Assembly: GCA_944332155.1 (NCBI GenBank)
Contig: CALVJM010000004.1
Coordinates: 1-35,193, forward strand
DNA from: an uncultured Bacilli bacterium
GTDB lineage: Bacteria > Bacillota_I > Bacilli_A > RF39 > UBA660
Direction: 5' to 3'
DNA: 35,193 bases
The translations under genes and the position numbers were made by a program. Numbering within the stretch: the first letter of the stretch is position 1; each line of letters begins with the position of its first letter. The notes beneath the pieces were generated by a model. The model saw only the letters and a list, made by a program, of their open reading frames with translations, was not told the DNA's origin and did not search any database. Shown here in pieces: positions 23,817 to 32,348 of this stretch.

Positions 23817-24619
23817 TAAATTATCTCCTCTTTTCGATATAAATTTTCTAATTTAGATTGTTTGAAATGGCGGAAAAAGATATATCCTCCAATGATAACC
23901 ATAATAATAGAAACTATTTGAGCTACTTTAAAAGAACCCCACATTAAACTATCTGTACGTAATCCTTCAATCATAAATCGTCCAATTCCATACCATACTA
24001 AGTAAAATGCGACCATATCTCCATTTTTACAATATTTTCTTTTACGGAATAGCAAAATAATAATAAAGCCTATTAAGCACCATAATGATTCATATAAAAA
24101 AGTAGGTTGATAATAAGTTCCACCAATATGCATACCATCAATAATAAATTGTGGTAAATGTAGACTTTCTAAAAAGGATAATGTCGTTTCTGGTCCATAT
24201 GCTTCCCCATTTAAGAAATTACCCCAGCGACCAATAGCTTGTCCAAGCAAAAGACTAACTACTAAAATATCTAAAACACGAACAGTTGGTATATGATGTT
24301 TATGAGTATAAAAGATAACCCATAATAATCCAGCAATAAGCGCCCCATGAATGGCTAATCCACCTTCCCAAACTTTAAAAATATCCATTGGATTTGCTTT
24401 ATAATAATCAAAGTGAAATAAAACAAAATAAAGGCGAGCTCCAATAAGAGCAATGGGAATTAAATAGAAGAACATATTAATCATAAAATCTTCAGATATA
24501 TCAAACTTCTTAGCTTCACGAAGTGCTAAGGCACCACCTACTAATAACGCAATAAAAATTAAAATAGAATACCAATAAATTTGTACAATACCTAAATCTA
24601 AAAATATAGGATTCATCAT
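23816..24619 (-). CDS. lgt: Prolipoprotein diacylglyceryl transferase
   Basis: Seven-TM enzyme that transfers diacylglycerol from phosphatidylglycerol to the lipobox Cys of prolipoproteins. The Lgt signature GRWGNFLNGEAYGPET is present with the essential Arg and Asn/Glu, plus the conserved YYQPTFLYESLW and GIGRFMIEGLRTDSL. 267 aa, normal. The two adjacent ATG codons (24619, 24616) cannot be separated with certainty because two overlapping Shine-Dalgarno sequences precede them. It is 6 bp after the YvlD-like gene and overlaps trxB. Confidence 0.96.
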   Translation of the reverse strand: MMNPIFLDLGIVQIYWYSILIFIALLVGGALALREAKKFDISEDFMINMFFYLIPIALIGARLYFVLFHFDYYKANPMDIFKVWEGGLAIHGALIAGLLWVIFYTHKHHIPTVRVLDILVVSLLLGQAIGRWGNFLNGEAYGPETTLSFLESLHLPQFIIDGMHIGGTYYQPTFLYESLWCLIGFIIILLFRKRKYCKNGDMVAFYLVWYGIGRFMIEGLRTDSLMWGSFKVAQIVSIIMVIIGGYIFFRHFKQSKLENLYRKEEII

Positions 24620-24625
24620 ACTCCT

Positions 24626-25051
24626 CTACACCTCTCTTTTTGTAAATAATGGTTTTATTATTAATTCTGACATCAAAAAATTAATACAACTAATACAAAT
24701 AGCTACTAAAAATGGCATAAATATTCCTTTAATCGCAAAATGTCTAAATGTAACAAATTCAACTATTTTTAAAATAAATACATTAATAAATGGATAGAAC
24801 AAACCAACAGTAAGACCAGTTAATGGTAATGTAAGCCATACCAATAATGGTTTTATTGTTTTATTTAAAATATAAATAATAAACGATACTACTATTGCCC
24901 AAGTCCAATAGTGAGATGGATCGATATAAATAGTTTTTTTAAATACAACAGATAAAATAACGAGCGTAAATGCATATCCAATTAAATGAAGTATCCAATC
25001 CAAAATCTCTGTAAAATTAAATGAAAGATTTCTTTTTGCTACTTTTACCAC
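24626..25051 (-). CDS. YvlD-like four-helix membrane protein (phage holin family 4_2)
   Basis: Small integral membrane protein with four hydrophobic segments in 141 residues. The pattern LILNKTIKPLLVWLTLPLTG-like stretch (here YILNKTIKPLLVWLTLPLTG) followed by a Gly-Leu-Phe-Tyr-Pro-Phe-Ile-Asn segment is typical of YvlD, which is annotated as phage-holin-4_2 but is a chromosomal protein not known to cause lysis. GTG at 25051 follows AGGAG with an 8-nt spacer; the frame is open for 16 more codons upstream with no ribosome binding site. In Bacillus yvlD lies close to hprK-lgt and uvrB, as here, but hprK is missing. Confidence 0.82.
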   Translation of the reverse strand: MVKVAKRNLSFNFTEILDWILHLIGYAFTLVILSVVFKKTIYIDPSHYWTWAIVVSFIIYILNKTIKPLLVWLTLPLTGLTVGLFYPFINVFILKIVEFVTFRHFAIKGIFMPFLVAICISCINFLMSELIIKPLFTKREV

Positions 25052-25137
25052 ACTACCATCTCCTTTTATTATTATAACAAATTTTAATAGAAACCTCAAT
25101 GTTCTCTAACTAACTATATGTGTTCGGAATTTAATTA

Positions 25138-25995
25138 TTACTTATCAAAACGGGTACGATAAGAACACTTTTGACAAAGACTATTTATTACTTGATTGTT
25201 CTGAAAACCTTGTTTAATTGTAACTGCTATAGAAGAATTAATAATTTCTATAAATGGCATTTCAAAAATATTTCCCAAATTAATATCTCCATTACCATCT
25301 AAACAACAAGGAACAACATTACCATCACATAAAATACCAATATGATCACGAAGTCCATGACAAGTTCCCACATTTGATACATGTTTATTTGTTAAAGACG
25401 GCCATTCGAAAAGATTTCCTTTACTTAAAAATAAATTCTTTTTTAATTTTTGTGTATTACATACAGAAATATTTTCTAAAATTCTTGGATCTAAATGAAA
25501 CCATTGAATTATATAGTTTAACATGCGTTCCATTGAATGTGTTAATTGGTTATTTTCCAAGGTCCAAAAGCGATAATTAACATAAATAGGTGATTGTTCT
25601 AATATTTGTTTAGTGGCTCTTAATATTTGGGATAAATAAATTTTTTCTTCAGACTTATTGAAATTGTGTAAGGAAACATTAATCTGTCGCACACTAGGAT
25701 GATTTATCAAAATAGAAGATTGTTGTTCCAACAAAGTTCCGTTTGTCGTAATATTTACCTTTATTGCGTATTTATCACACAAATCTAGTATTTCAGAAAA
25801 ATGAGAGTGAAGTAGGGGCTCTCCTTTTACGTGTAAATAAATATAATCTGTAAAAGGAGTAATTTCTTGCAATATATGTTCAAACTGACTTACTGACATT
25901 TGTTTTTTAGTCCTTAGAGTAGGGGAGCAAAAAGAACAATTTCGATTACATACATTTGTAATTTCTATATATATTCGTTTAAATCGTTTTTTCAC
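25138..25995 (-). CDS. Radical SAM / SPASM domain protein
   Basis: Radical SAM enzyme of 285 aa. The cluster-binding CNRNCSFC gives Cys16, Cys20 and Cys23 (CxxxCxxC). The GEP-type motif reads VKGEPLLH, followed by TTNGTLL. The C-terminus has a SPASM-like set of Cys: GTCHGLRDHIGILCDGNVVP, then CCLDGNGDINLGNIFE and CQKCSY. SPASM enzymes often modify peptides or carry auxiliary Fe-S clusters for other substrates; here no precursor peptide was seen nearby, so the substrate is unknown. It starts 2 bp after uvrB ends, so it is probably co-transcribed with it. Confidence 0.85.
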   Translation of the reverse strand: MKKRFKRIYIEITNVCNRNCSFCSPTLRTKKQMSVSQFEHILQEITPFTDYIYLHVKGEPLLHSHFSEILDLCDKYAIKVNITTNGTLLEQQSSILINHPSVRQINVSLHNFNKSEEKIYLSQILRATKQILEQSPIYVNYRFWTLENNQLTHSMERMLNYIIQWFHLDPRILENISVCNTQKLKKNLFLSKGNLFEWPSLTNKHVSNVGTCHGLRDHIGILCDGNVVPCCLDGNGDINLGNIFEMPFIEIINSSIAVTIKQGFQNNQVINSLCQKCSYRTRFDK

Positions 25996-25997
25996 TA

Positions 25998-27947
25998 CTA
26001 TTCACCTTTTAACTCATATAAAATATCTCTTAATTCCATCGCACGCTCAAAGTCTAAGTTTTTAGCTGCTTCTTTCATCTCATTTTCTACTTTGACCATT
26101 AAATCTAATTTTTCTTTCTTACTCATTTTTTCTGGTTTCTTTTCTTCTAATTCTTCATTATTCGAAATTACATCATGAATTTCTTTAATAATTGTTTTTG
26201 GTGTAATACCATGTTCTTTATTATATTTCATTTGAATTTCACGACGACGTTCTGTTTCACTAATAGCTTCTTTCATAGAATCACTAATCATATCGGCATA
26301 CATAATTACATGTCCATCGGCATTACGTGCCGCACGACCTATTGTTTGAATTAAACTACGAGTACTACGTAAAAATCCTTGTTTATCCGCATCCATAATC
26401 GCAATTAAACTAACTTCAGGTATATCAATACCTTCACGTAACAGGTTAATTCCCACCACTACGTCATATTTCCCAAGACGTAAATCATGGATAATCTTTA
26501 AACGTTCCAAAGTTTTTACTTCACTGTGTAAATAAGCTACTTTAATATCTAGTTTTTTTAAATAAGTAGTTAATTCCTCGGCCATACGAATAGTAAGAGT
26601 GGTAATTAATACACGTTCGTTACGTTCCATACGAAGATGAATTTGATCTAACAAATCATCAATTTGTCCTTCCGTTGGTTTAACCTCAATTGATGGATCT
26701 AGTAACCCAGTTGGACGAATAATTTGTTCAACGTATTCATTATGACATAATTCCAATTCATAATCTCCTGGCGTCGCAGATACGTAAATGGTTTGATCTA
26801 ATTTATCTTGAAACTCAGGAAATTTAAGAGGGCGATTGTCCATCGCACTTGGAAGACGAAAACCATATTCTACTAAGACTTTTTTGCGTGCTTGATCGCC
26901 ATTAAACATCCCACGTACTTGAGGAACCGTTACATGGGATTCATCAATAATCATTAAAAAATTCTTTTTAAAGAAATCGAGTAGGGTAGTAGGAGTTGCG
27001 CCTGCTTCTTTTAAGGCAAGTTGTCGTGAATAATTTTCTACCCCTCGACAAAATCCTGTTTCACTTAACATTTCTAAATCGTAGTTAGTTCGTTCTTTTA
27101 AACGTTGAGCTTCTAATAATTTTTGTTGTGACTCTAATTCTTCTAAACGTTCGTTTAATTCTTGACGAATATTTTCAATTGCGATTTTTAATTTATCTTC
27201 ACTAGTTACGAAATGACTGGCAGGAAAAATACTAATATTCTTCTTATTACTAGTAATTACTCCAGTTAATGTATCAAATTCACTAATGCGATCGATTTCA
27301 TCGCCAAAAAACTCAATTCTAATTCCTTTCCCGTGTTGAGAAATAGGAATTAATTCTAAAACATCACCTCGAACACGAAAAGTACCACGTTTTAAATCCA
27401 TATTATTACGCTCATATAACATATCTACTAGTTTTTCCAAGACTGCATCTCGATCTACTTCCTCGCCAACTTCAAGAGTCAACATTTTTTTCTCGTACTC
27501 TTCAATTTCACCAATACCATAAATACAGGAAACAGAGGCAACGACAATAACATCGTCATATTTCAATAAAGAACTTGTCGCATAATGACGTAATTCATCA
27601 ATTTCATCATTGATTGCCGCATCTTTTTCAATATAAGTATCGGTCTTCGCAACATACGCTTCCGGTTGATAATAGTCATAGTAACTGACAAAATAACAAA
27701 CATGGTTGTTGGGAAATAATTCCTTCATTTCGGCATATAGCTGTCCTGCCAATGTTTTATTATGGGCAAGAATTAAAGTTGGTTTATTCACTTCTTTAAT
27801 GACATTCGCAACTGTAAAAGTTTTTCCTGTACCCGTTGCCCCCAATAATACTTGGGCTTTTTTCCCCTTTTTAACTCCATCTACTAATTGTTTTATTGCT
27901 TGTGGTTGATCACCACTAGGTTTATATTTAGAAACTAACTCAAACAT
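25998..27947 (-). CDS. uvrB: Excinuclease ABC subunit B
   Basis: Nucleotide-excision repair damage-verification helicase. Walker A is [15 protein letters not shown], and the damage-probing beta-hairpin is [11 protein letters not shown]. Helicase motifs [25 protein letters not shown] and [12 protein letters not shown] follow, and the C-terminal UVR domain ([19 protein letters not shown]) binds UvrC. 649 aa, normal. GTGGGGTGAAA precedes the ATG. A possible promoter (TTGTTT, 17 bp, TAGAAT) overlaps the hairpin at 27997-28024. uvrA is not in the window to the right, unlike Bacillus. Confidence 0.98.
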   Translation of the reverse strand: MFELVSKYKPSGDQPQAIKQLVDGVKKGKKAQVLLGATGTGKTFTVANVIKEVNKPTLILAHNKTLAGQLYAEMKELFPNNHVCYFVSYYDYYQPEAYVAKTDTYIEKDAAINDEIDELRHYATSSLLKYDDVIVVASVSCIYGIGEIEEYEKKMLTLEVGEEVDRDAVLEKLVDMLYERNNMDLKRGTFRVRGDVLELIPISQHGKGIRIEFFGDEIDRISEFDTLTGVITSNKKNISIFPASHFVTSEDKLKIAIENIRQELNERLEELESQQKLLEAQRLKERTNYDLEMLSETGFCRGVENYSRQLALKEAGATPTTLLDFFKKNFLMIIDESHVTVPQVRGMFNGDQARKKVLVEYGFRLPSAMDNRPLKFPEFQDKLDQTIYVSATPGDYELELCHNEYVEQIIRPTGLLDPSIEVKPTEGQIDDLLDQIHLRMERNERVLITTLTIRMAEELTTYLKKLDIKVAYLHSEVKTLERLKIIHDLRLGKYDVVVGINLLREGIDIPEVSLIAIMDADKQGFLRSTRSLIQTIGRAARNADGHVIMYADMISDSMKEAISETERRREIQMKYNKEHGITPKTIIKEIHDVISNNEELEEKKPEKMSKKEKLDLMVKVENEMKEAAKNLDFERAMELRDILYELKGE

Positions 27948-27996
27948 TTTTTCACCCCACTTAGCTCTTTTATTCTAACATTTATTTCATAAGAAA

Positions 27997-28024
27997 ACAA
28001 GGAAACATTAGTTTATTTCCTTGT
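27997..28024. terminator. Hairpin upstream of uvrB
   Basis: ACAAGGAAA (27997-28005) and TTTCCTTGT (28016-28024) form a 9-bp stem with a 10-nt loop; short T-runs lie on both sides (TTTTCTT on minus, ATATTTTTT on plus). It isolates uvrB from upstream transcription. Confidence 0.65.
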
Positions 28025-28152
28025 ATATTTTTTCGAGATAAGACAATATATTTTCATACACTCTCTTTCTATATAATTTATAATATCAAAGCTATAATTA
28101 AAAGTAAATTGTTTCACATTTTAACTATTTTGCTCTATCGGTTATCTTTGCT

Positions 28153-28183
28153 AAAAAATAAATTGTTCCAACATTTATTTTTT
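28153..28183. terminator. A/T-rich terminator after the Mur-ligase pseudogene
   Basis: AAAAAATAAAT (28153-28163) and ATTTATTTTTT (28173-28183) form a perfect 11-bp A/T stem; TGTT/AAC may extend it around CC. It lies 15 bases past the last stop of the pseudogene. Confidence 0.5.
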
Positions 28184-28197
28184 GATAAAACATAGGA

Positions 28198-29638
28198 TTA
28201 AATGGATTTATTTAATGTATTTAATCTTTCTTCAATAGCTTTTCTACAAATCAAATAAGGATCAATATTATCTTTTTTGTTCATTCCATAAAAGTAGGAA
28301 TATCCCGTAACTAGAACAATATCTATAGATGAAGCCATTTTAATAGCTTTTTTTATTGCCTCAACGTTATTCAAACAAATTTCATATTTTTTCTTATTCA
28401 AATTTTTTCCTAATTTGTTTGAATAATTACTAAATGAAATATTATTTCTTACACTTATATCAAAAGTGAATATAGTATAATCTGATAAATTGACAATAAG
28501 TTCAGTACTTTTTCTGAAATCATCCACATCATTCAAATGGCTTGGATCCATACTAGCCACAACAATAATTTTATTTTTCTTCAATAAATTTAAATTATAT
28601 AATAAATTTTGAACAGCGTTTTTAGTGTGACAGGTATCAAATATAAGTGTAAATTCTTGACCATAATTTAATCTTTCTACCTTTGCAGGAATACGTATTT
28701 TTTTAACGAATTCTATGCTTTTTTCAATTGGTATTCCAATACATAAAGCAAGTGGCCAAGGCAGCACATATATTATATACATTAAATTCTCCAATTAAAT
28801 TTGTCGTAATTTTATATTTTTGATTTTTATATATAATGGTAAACATAGTATTTTTTAATTTTAAATTAATATCCACTATTCTTATGTTTGCTTCTTTGCT
28901 TTTTCCATATGTAATTATATGACAATGACAATGAGATAAAAAGTCATTAAAATAATGATCATCTATGTTTAAAATAGCATATCCTGTTTTTTTTATATTA
29001 TCAAATAATATTTGTTTTGATTTTTTGTAATCTTCGAAAGTACCATGTATATTTAAATGATTAAAAGAAATATTGGTATAGATTCCAATATCAAATTTAA
29101 TAGTACCCATACGATTTTGTTTTAATCCTACACTTGAAGTCTCTATCGCAATATACTCATTATCACTTAAATTTTCAAGCCAATTATATAACTCACAAAT
29201 ATCTGGTGTAGTATTTACAACTTCATTTAAATTAAATTTATTTGATAATACCCCTGCAGATCCAATATAAGCTGAATTTTTTATGTGTTTTAAAATTTCA
29301 TAAATGATAATGCTGGTAGTTGTCTTACCACTTGTTCCAGTTACCCCAATAAACTTAAATCTATCATTTGGATTTCCGTAAAACCTATTTAATAAACTTC
29401 GTAATTCAGTTTTCGTATTTTTTACTTTGATTACTGGTACAGAACAATTAATATCTTTTTCTGAAACAATAGCCACAGCTCCATTTGAAATAGCTTCCTG
29501 TATGAAATTATGTCCATCATTAGTTAATCCTTTTATACAAACAAATAAATCACCATGTTGCACTTTTTTTGAATTTGTTTTTATTCCATTTACTTCAATT
29601 TCATAATTACACTTATATAGTTGTTTTAATGTTTTCAT
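28198..29638 (-). pseudogene. Frameshifted, degenerate MurE-like Mur ligase
   Basis: A Mur-ligase gene read in two frames. The first part (29638 to about 28745) has the MurE N-domain GDLFVCIKG...NDGHNFIQEA, a P-loop GVTGTSGKTTTS (98-109), TTPDICELYNWL, SSVGL and HLNIHGTFEDYKKSKQILFD (carbamylated-Lys region). Its GEFNVYNICAALAT then hits a TGA in 28724-28740, while the +1 frame continues LCIGIPIEKSIEF and RLNYGQEFTLIFDTCHTKNA to 28198. One extra base near 28744-28750 explains it. The C-terminal DNPR and GGDRD..KR motifs of true MurE are missing. A functional frameshift or a sequencing error remains possible, but decay fits best. Confidence 0.8.
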
Positions 29639-29677
29639 GACATCATTCCTATTCTTATTGTTTTACATGACGATATA

Positions 29678-30613
29678 TTACAATGATTGACTACGTATTC
29701 TATATTTCCTTTTGTTGTTTTGATGTTTTGCATATATAGCAACTATAATTACACCTATTACTGGATTAACTACTTTTAATGCATATCTACATCCTTTTAT
29801 AATTACATTTGCTTCACGATACTCTTGCCCAATAACTTGTTTAACTAATTCTTTGGTTGACTGAGTCAATTCATGATCGGGTAATTCTTTATTACCATCT
29901 CCAAATGTTTTATTTGTTATGTGTAAAACATTCAGATTGATAAAACGATTAATCGCATTGGTATTATCTATTTCTTCTTTAATTGAATCAATCCATGTCA
30001 TATCTACTTGCTGATATTGGCCATATTCATCCTTTACTAAAGACCAAGTATGCCATTCATTATTTGAAGTTCCTTTTATATCATACGCTTCCATGTTTTC
30101 TTCACTATTAATAATCGCATTAAATATCTCTGTATAATTATAACATATTCCTTTACCTGTTTCTAAAGAATTTAAAGATGCTTCTCCTTCATTGCTATAA
30201 AAATCATTGTATTTTTTACTCAATATTTCTGCTTCTTCTGTATTTTCTGATACCCTCATATCATAACTTAGAAGAGTCCCCACTTTTACAATAGCGTCTT
30301 TTATATTGGAAGATAAATCACCATAATATTCTTCAACATACTCTCTATATTCATTAATTTCTTTCTGTTCTATTTTATCAAATTTCACTTCTGCTGCTTC
30401 GGCAAGTGCTTGATTTTCATCAACTTGTGGTTCTGGTATATTAAAAGTTATTTGTATATTAGGAGAATCTTTAGTATTTTCCTTAATCAATTTCACAAAA
30501 TTTCCACTACCTAATATAATCATTCCACCTAAAAAAATTTTTAATCCTATTCTTTTGGGCTTTTTTTTATCTTTACAAAAATTAGAAAATTTCTTATTAT
30601 ATATTTTTTTCAT
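29678..30613 (-). CDS. Membrane-anchored transglutaminase-like protein
   Basis: About 311 aa with a hydrophobic segment near each end (about residues 22-40 and the VVNPVIGVIIVAIYA region at the C-terminus). The middle has the transglutaminase-like/cysteine-protease triad: GKGICYNYTEIF (Cys157), NNEWHTWSLV (His188) and YQQVDMTW (Asp204), numbered from ATG at 30613. Such proteins in bacteria are usually peptidases or amidases of the envelope rather than true cross-linkers. A TTG start at 30655 is possible, but ATG at 30613 is preceded by a weak GAAGAAAG. It is 39 bp upstream of the Mur-ligase pseudogene, same strand, with its own promoter at 30686-30715. Confidence 0.75.
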   Translation of the reverse strand: MKKIYNKKFSNFCKDKKKPKRIGLKIFLGGMIILGSGNFVKLIKENTKDSPNIQITFNIPEPQVDENQALAEAAEVKFDKIEQKEINEYREYVEEYYGDLSSNIKDAIVKVGTLLSYDMRVSENTEEAEILSKKYNDFYSNEGEASLNSLETGKGICYNYTEIFNAIINSEENMEAYDIKGTSNNEWHTWSLVKDEYGQYQQVDMTWIDSIKEEIDNTNAINRFINLNVLHITNKTFGDGNKELPDHELTQSTKELVKQVIGQEYREANVIIKGCRYALKVVNPVIGVIIVAIYAKHQNNKRKYRIRSQSL

Positions 30614-30685
30614 AAATTCACGACTTTCTTCTATAAATAATAAATTAATATTCAATTCATATAAATCTGGACAGACTTGAGATAT

Positions 30686-30715
30686 ATTATATCATGTATA
30701 TTGTTGATTAGTAAA
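30686..30715 (-). promoter_or_regulatory. Possible promoter of the transglutaminase-like gene
   Basis: On the minus strand, TTTACT (30710-30715), an 18-bp spacer and a perfect TATAAT (30686-30691). It would start transcription about 66 nt before ATG at 30613. Confidence 0.55.
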
Positions 30716-30823
30716 TCTCGTAATTAAAATTTATTTATGCGAAAATAGTAATGTCCTTTTATTCTGTATTATAAATAGATTCTTTCAGAACATAATCAAA
30801 ATGTTACCACATAGTATCAAATA

Positions 30824-30850
30824 AAACAAAAAAAGACCTGAGATCTTTTG
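30824..30850 (-). terminator. Terminator downstream of the GH25 gene
   Basis: AAAAGACCT (30831-30839 region) and AGATCTTTT (to 30849) pair on the minus strand with one G-U, followed by TTTTTTTG. It is the second of two hairpins after the lysozyme gene. Confidence 0.7.
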
Positions 30851-30873
30851 TCAAATTATTAATATATAGCTAC

Positions 30874-30919
30874 AAAGAAACAATAGAATAATTTAAAATT
30901 CTAAATAATATGTTTCTTT
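30874..30919 (-). repeat. Long imperfect inverted repeat after the GH25 stop
   Basis: AAAGAAAC (30874-30881) pairs with GTTTCTTT (30912-30919), and inside it AGAAT pairs with ATTCT, with a bulge. It starts four bases after the lysozyme stop. It may act with the next hairpin as a double terminator or an mRNA-protecting structure. Confidence 0.55.
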
Positions 30920-30922
30920 TTA

Positions 30923-32140
30923 TTATTGATACCAAATATCAATATCAACCATTCCTTCAATACCATCTACTTTTCCGTTCTCACATAACTGCCACATTTT
31001 ATAATTACCATTGTATGTAGTTTGATTTGTATAATGAGCTAACCAAATATCATGTTTTGTTGGCATCCAAACATTTTCTAAATAAGTTTTACTACTATAT
31101 AATAATCCTTCATATCCAGCTTTTTCTACTTCATTTAAGAATGAGTCTGCCATACTTGTTAATCCAAAGAAACTTAAGTTATATTCATTAAAATATTTCC
31201 AATTTTCCCAATCAAAGGCAATAGGCATAGTAACTTCATAATCTTTAATTTGTTTCAACACCCAACGTGCATCTTTAATGGCTGCCTTGGTCGTATTTGA
31301 ATAAGAATAAAAATATACACCTACATCTATATTATGTTTATTGGCTTCTTTAATATTACGTTCAAATTGATTATCTACAAAATATTCATCATTTAATCCT
31401 CGTGTTCCACCAACACGAATCATGACAAATTCTACTCCGGCCGCTTTTAATTTTGCAAAATCAACTTTTCCTTGCCATTTGGAAATATCAATTCCAATTT
31501 TAGTATTTTTAGTTTTATAATTTTTTACCACATCAGAAAATAGCGTTACATTTTCTTCTACCGGTTCTTGGGGTTCTGTTGGAGTCTCTGTAACAGGTTG
31601 GGGTTCTACAACGTGAAGCGTAAAGGGTTGTTCTTCTGTATTTCCGTTTTTATCAGTAGCTCTATAAACCAATTCATAATCACCAGCTGTATTTAAATCA
31701 TATTCTCCTTCGATAATACATTTGGGTTTATTATCATAATTGTCACCACATAAAATTTCATTTGCTAAGTCAACTTCACTTCCTTTTAATACAGTATAAG
31801 AATTTGTTAACCAAATTAATGGTTCTGTAGTATCTACGACTTCAATTTCAAAAGAATAAGGAACCGTAATACCGTCATCATTTTTATATTTAAAAGAAAT
31901 TGTCTGTGGACCTAATTTGGTAGTATTAATAGTTCGGTTATCTTTAATTGTTCCATTGATATTTGTAATAAAATCAGAAATCTTTTTTGAATCATTAAAT
32001 TCTACTTGTAAATTGGAAATCAATTTGACTTCTATTTTTGCCGTTTTAATACGAATAATATAAATTAAACCAGCTAATAAAAATAGAAGAATAATACTAA
32101 GACAGACTATAATAATGATTTTTTTCGTTTTATCATTCAT
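30923..32140 (-). CDS. Membrane-anchored GH25 lysozyme with Ig-like domains
   Basis: Cell-wall-active N-acetylmuramidase anchored by an N-terminal helix (about residues 7-28). Two Ig-like (DUF5011/HYR-like) domains span about 37-180, then a Pro/Glu/Thr-rich linker, then the GH25 domain from about 215. The catalytic pattern is seen: IGIDISKWQGKVDF at the start of the barrel, IAFDWENW with the D-x-E pair (about residues 310-312), and DIDIWYQ at the C-terminus. ATG at 32140 follows AAGGGGTGAATATT; GTG at 32149 is also in frame. Two hairpins follow the gene. It lies between the accessory pair and parB, so it may be part of the local envelope set. Confidence 0.9.
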   Translation of the reverse strand: MNDKTKKIIIIVCLSIILLFLLAGLIYIIRIKTAKIEVKLISNLQVEFNDSKKISDFITNINGTIKDNRTINTTKLGPQTISFKYKNDDGITVPYSFEIEVVDTTEPLIWLTNSYTVLKGSEVDLANEILCGDNYDNKPKCIIEGEYDLNTAGDYELVYRATDKNGNTEEQPFTLHVVEPQPVTETPTEPQEPVEENVTLFSDVVKNYKTKNTKIGIDISKWQGKVDFAKLKAAGVEFVMIRVGGTRGLNDEYFVDNQFERNIKEANKHNIDVGVYFYSYSNTTKAAIKDARWVLKQIKDYEVTMPIAFDWENWKYFNEYNLSFFGLTSMADSFLNEVEKAGYEGLLYSSKTYLENVWMPTKHDIWLAHYTNQTTYNGNYKMWQLCENGKVDGIEGMVDIDIWYQ

Positions 32141-32313
32141 AATATTCACCCCTTATTATATATTTTTATACTAGAAATTACTGTAGTCATCTATAATATA
32201 ATCTTTATATTTAAAATAAAATACACATTATAATTCAAGATGAACAACTAATTTATTTAATATGTTTATGCTTTCTATATTAATATAGTATACCTATATA
32301 ATCCTTTTTATTA

Positions 32314-32348
32314 TATCAAAAAATAGATATTGTTACCAATACCTATTT
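32314..32348 (-). terminator. parB terminator starting in the last codon
   Basis: On the minus strand AAATAGGTATTG, loop GTAA, CAATATCTATTT (32321-32348) form a 12-bp stem with one G-U and a GNRA-type tetraloop, followed by TTTTT. The stem begins with the final Lys codon and the stop of parB. Confidence 0.9.

Noticed and set aside
28114-28129. parS site (TGTTTCAC...)
   Set aside because: Only one half (TGTTTCAC) is present; the second half CGTGAAACA is not. No full parS was seen in the window.
28025-28152. RNA gene or CRISPR-like repeats between the pseudogene and uvrB
   Set aside because: Only two simple A/T-rich hairpins are present; no repeated units and no tRNA-like or riboswitch-like structure.
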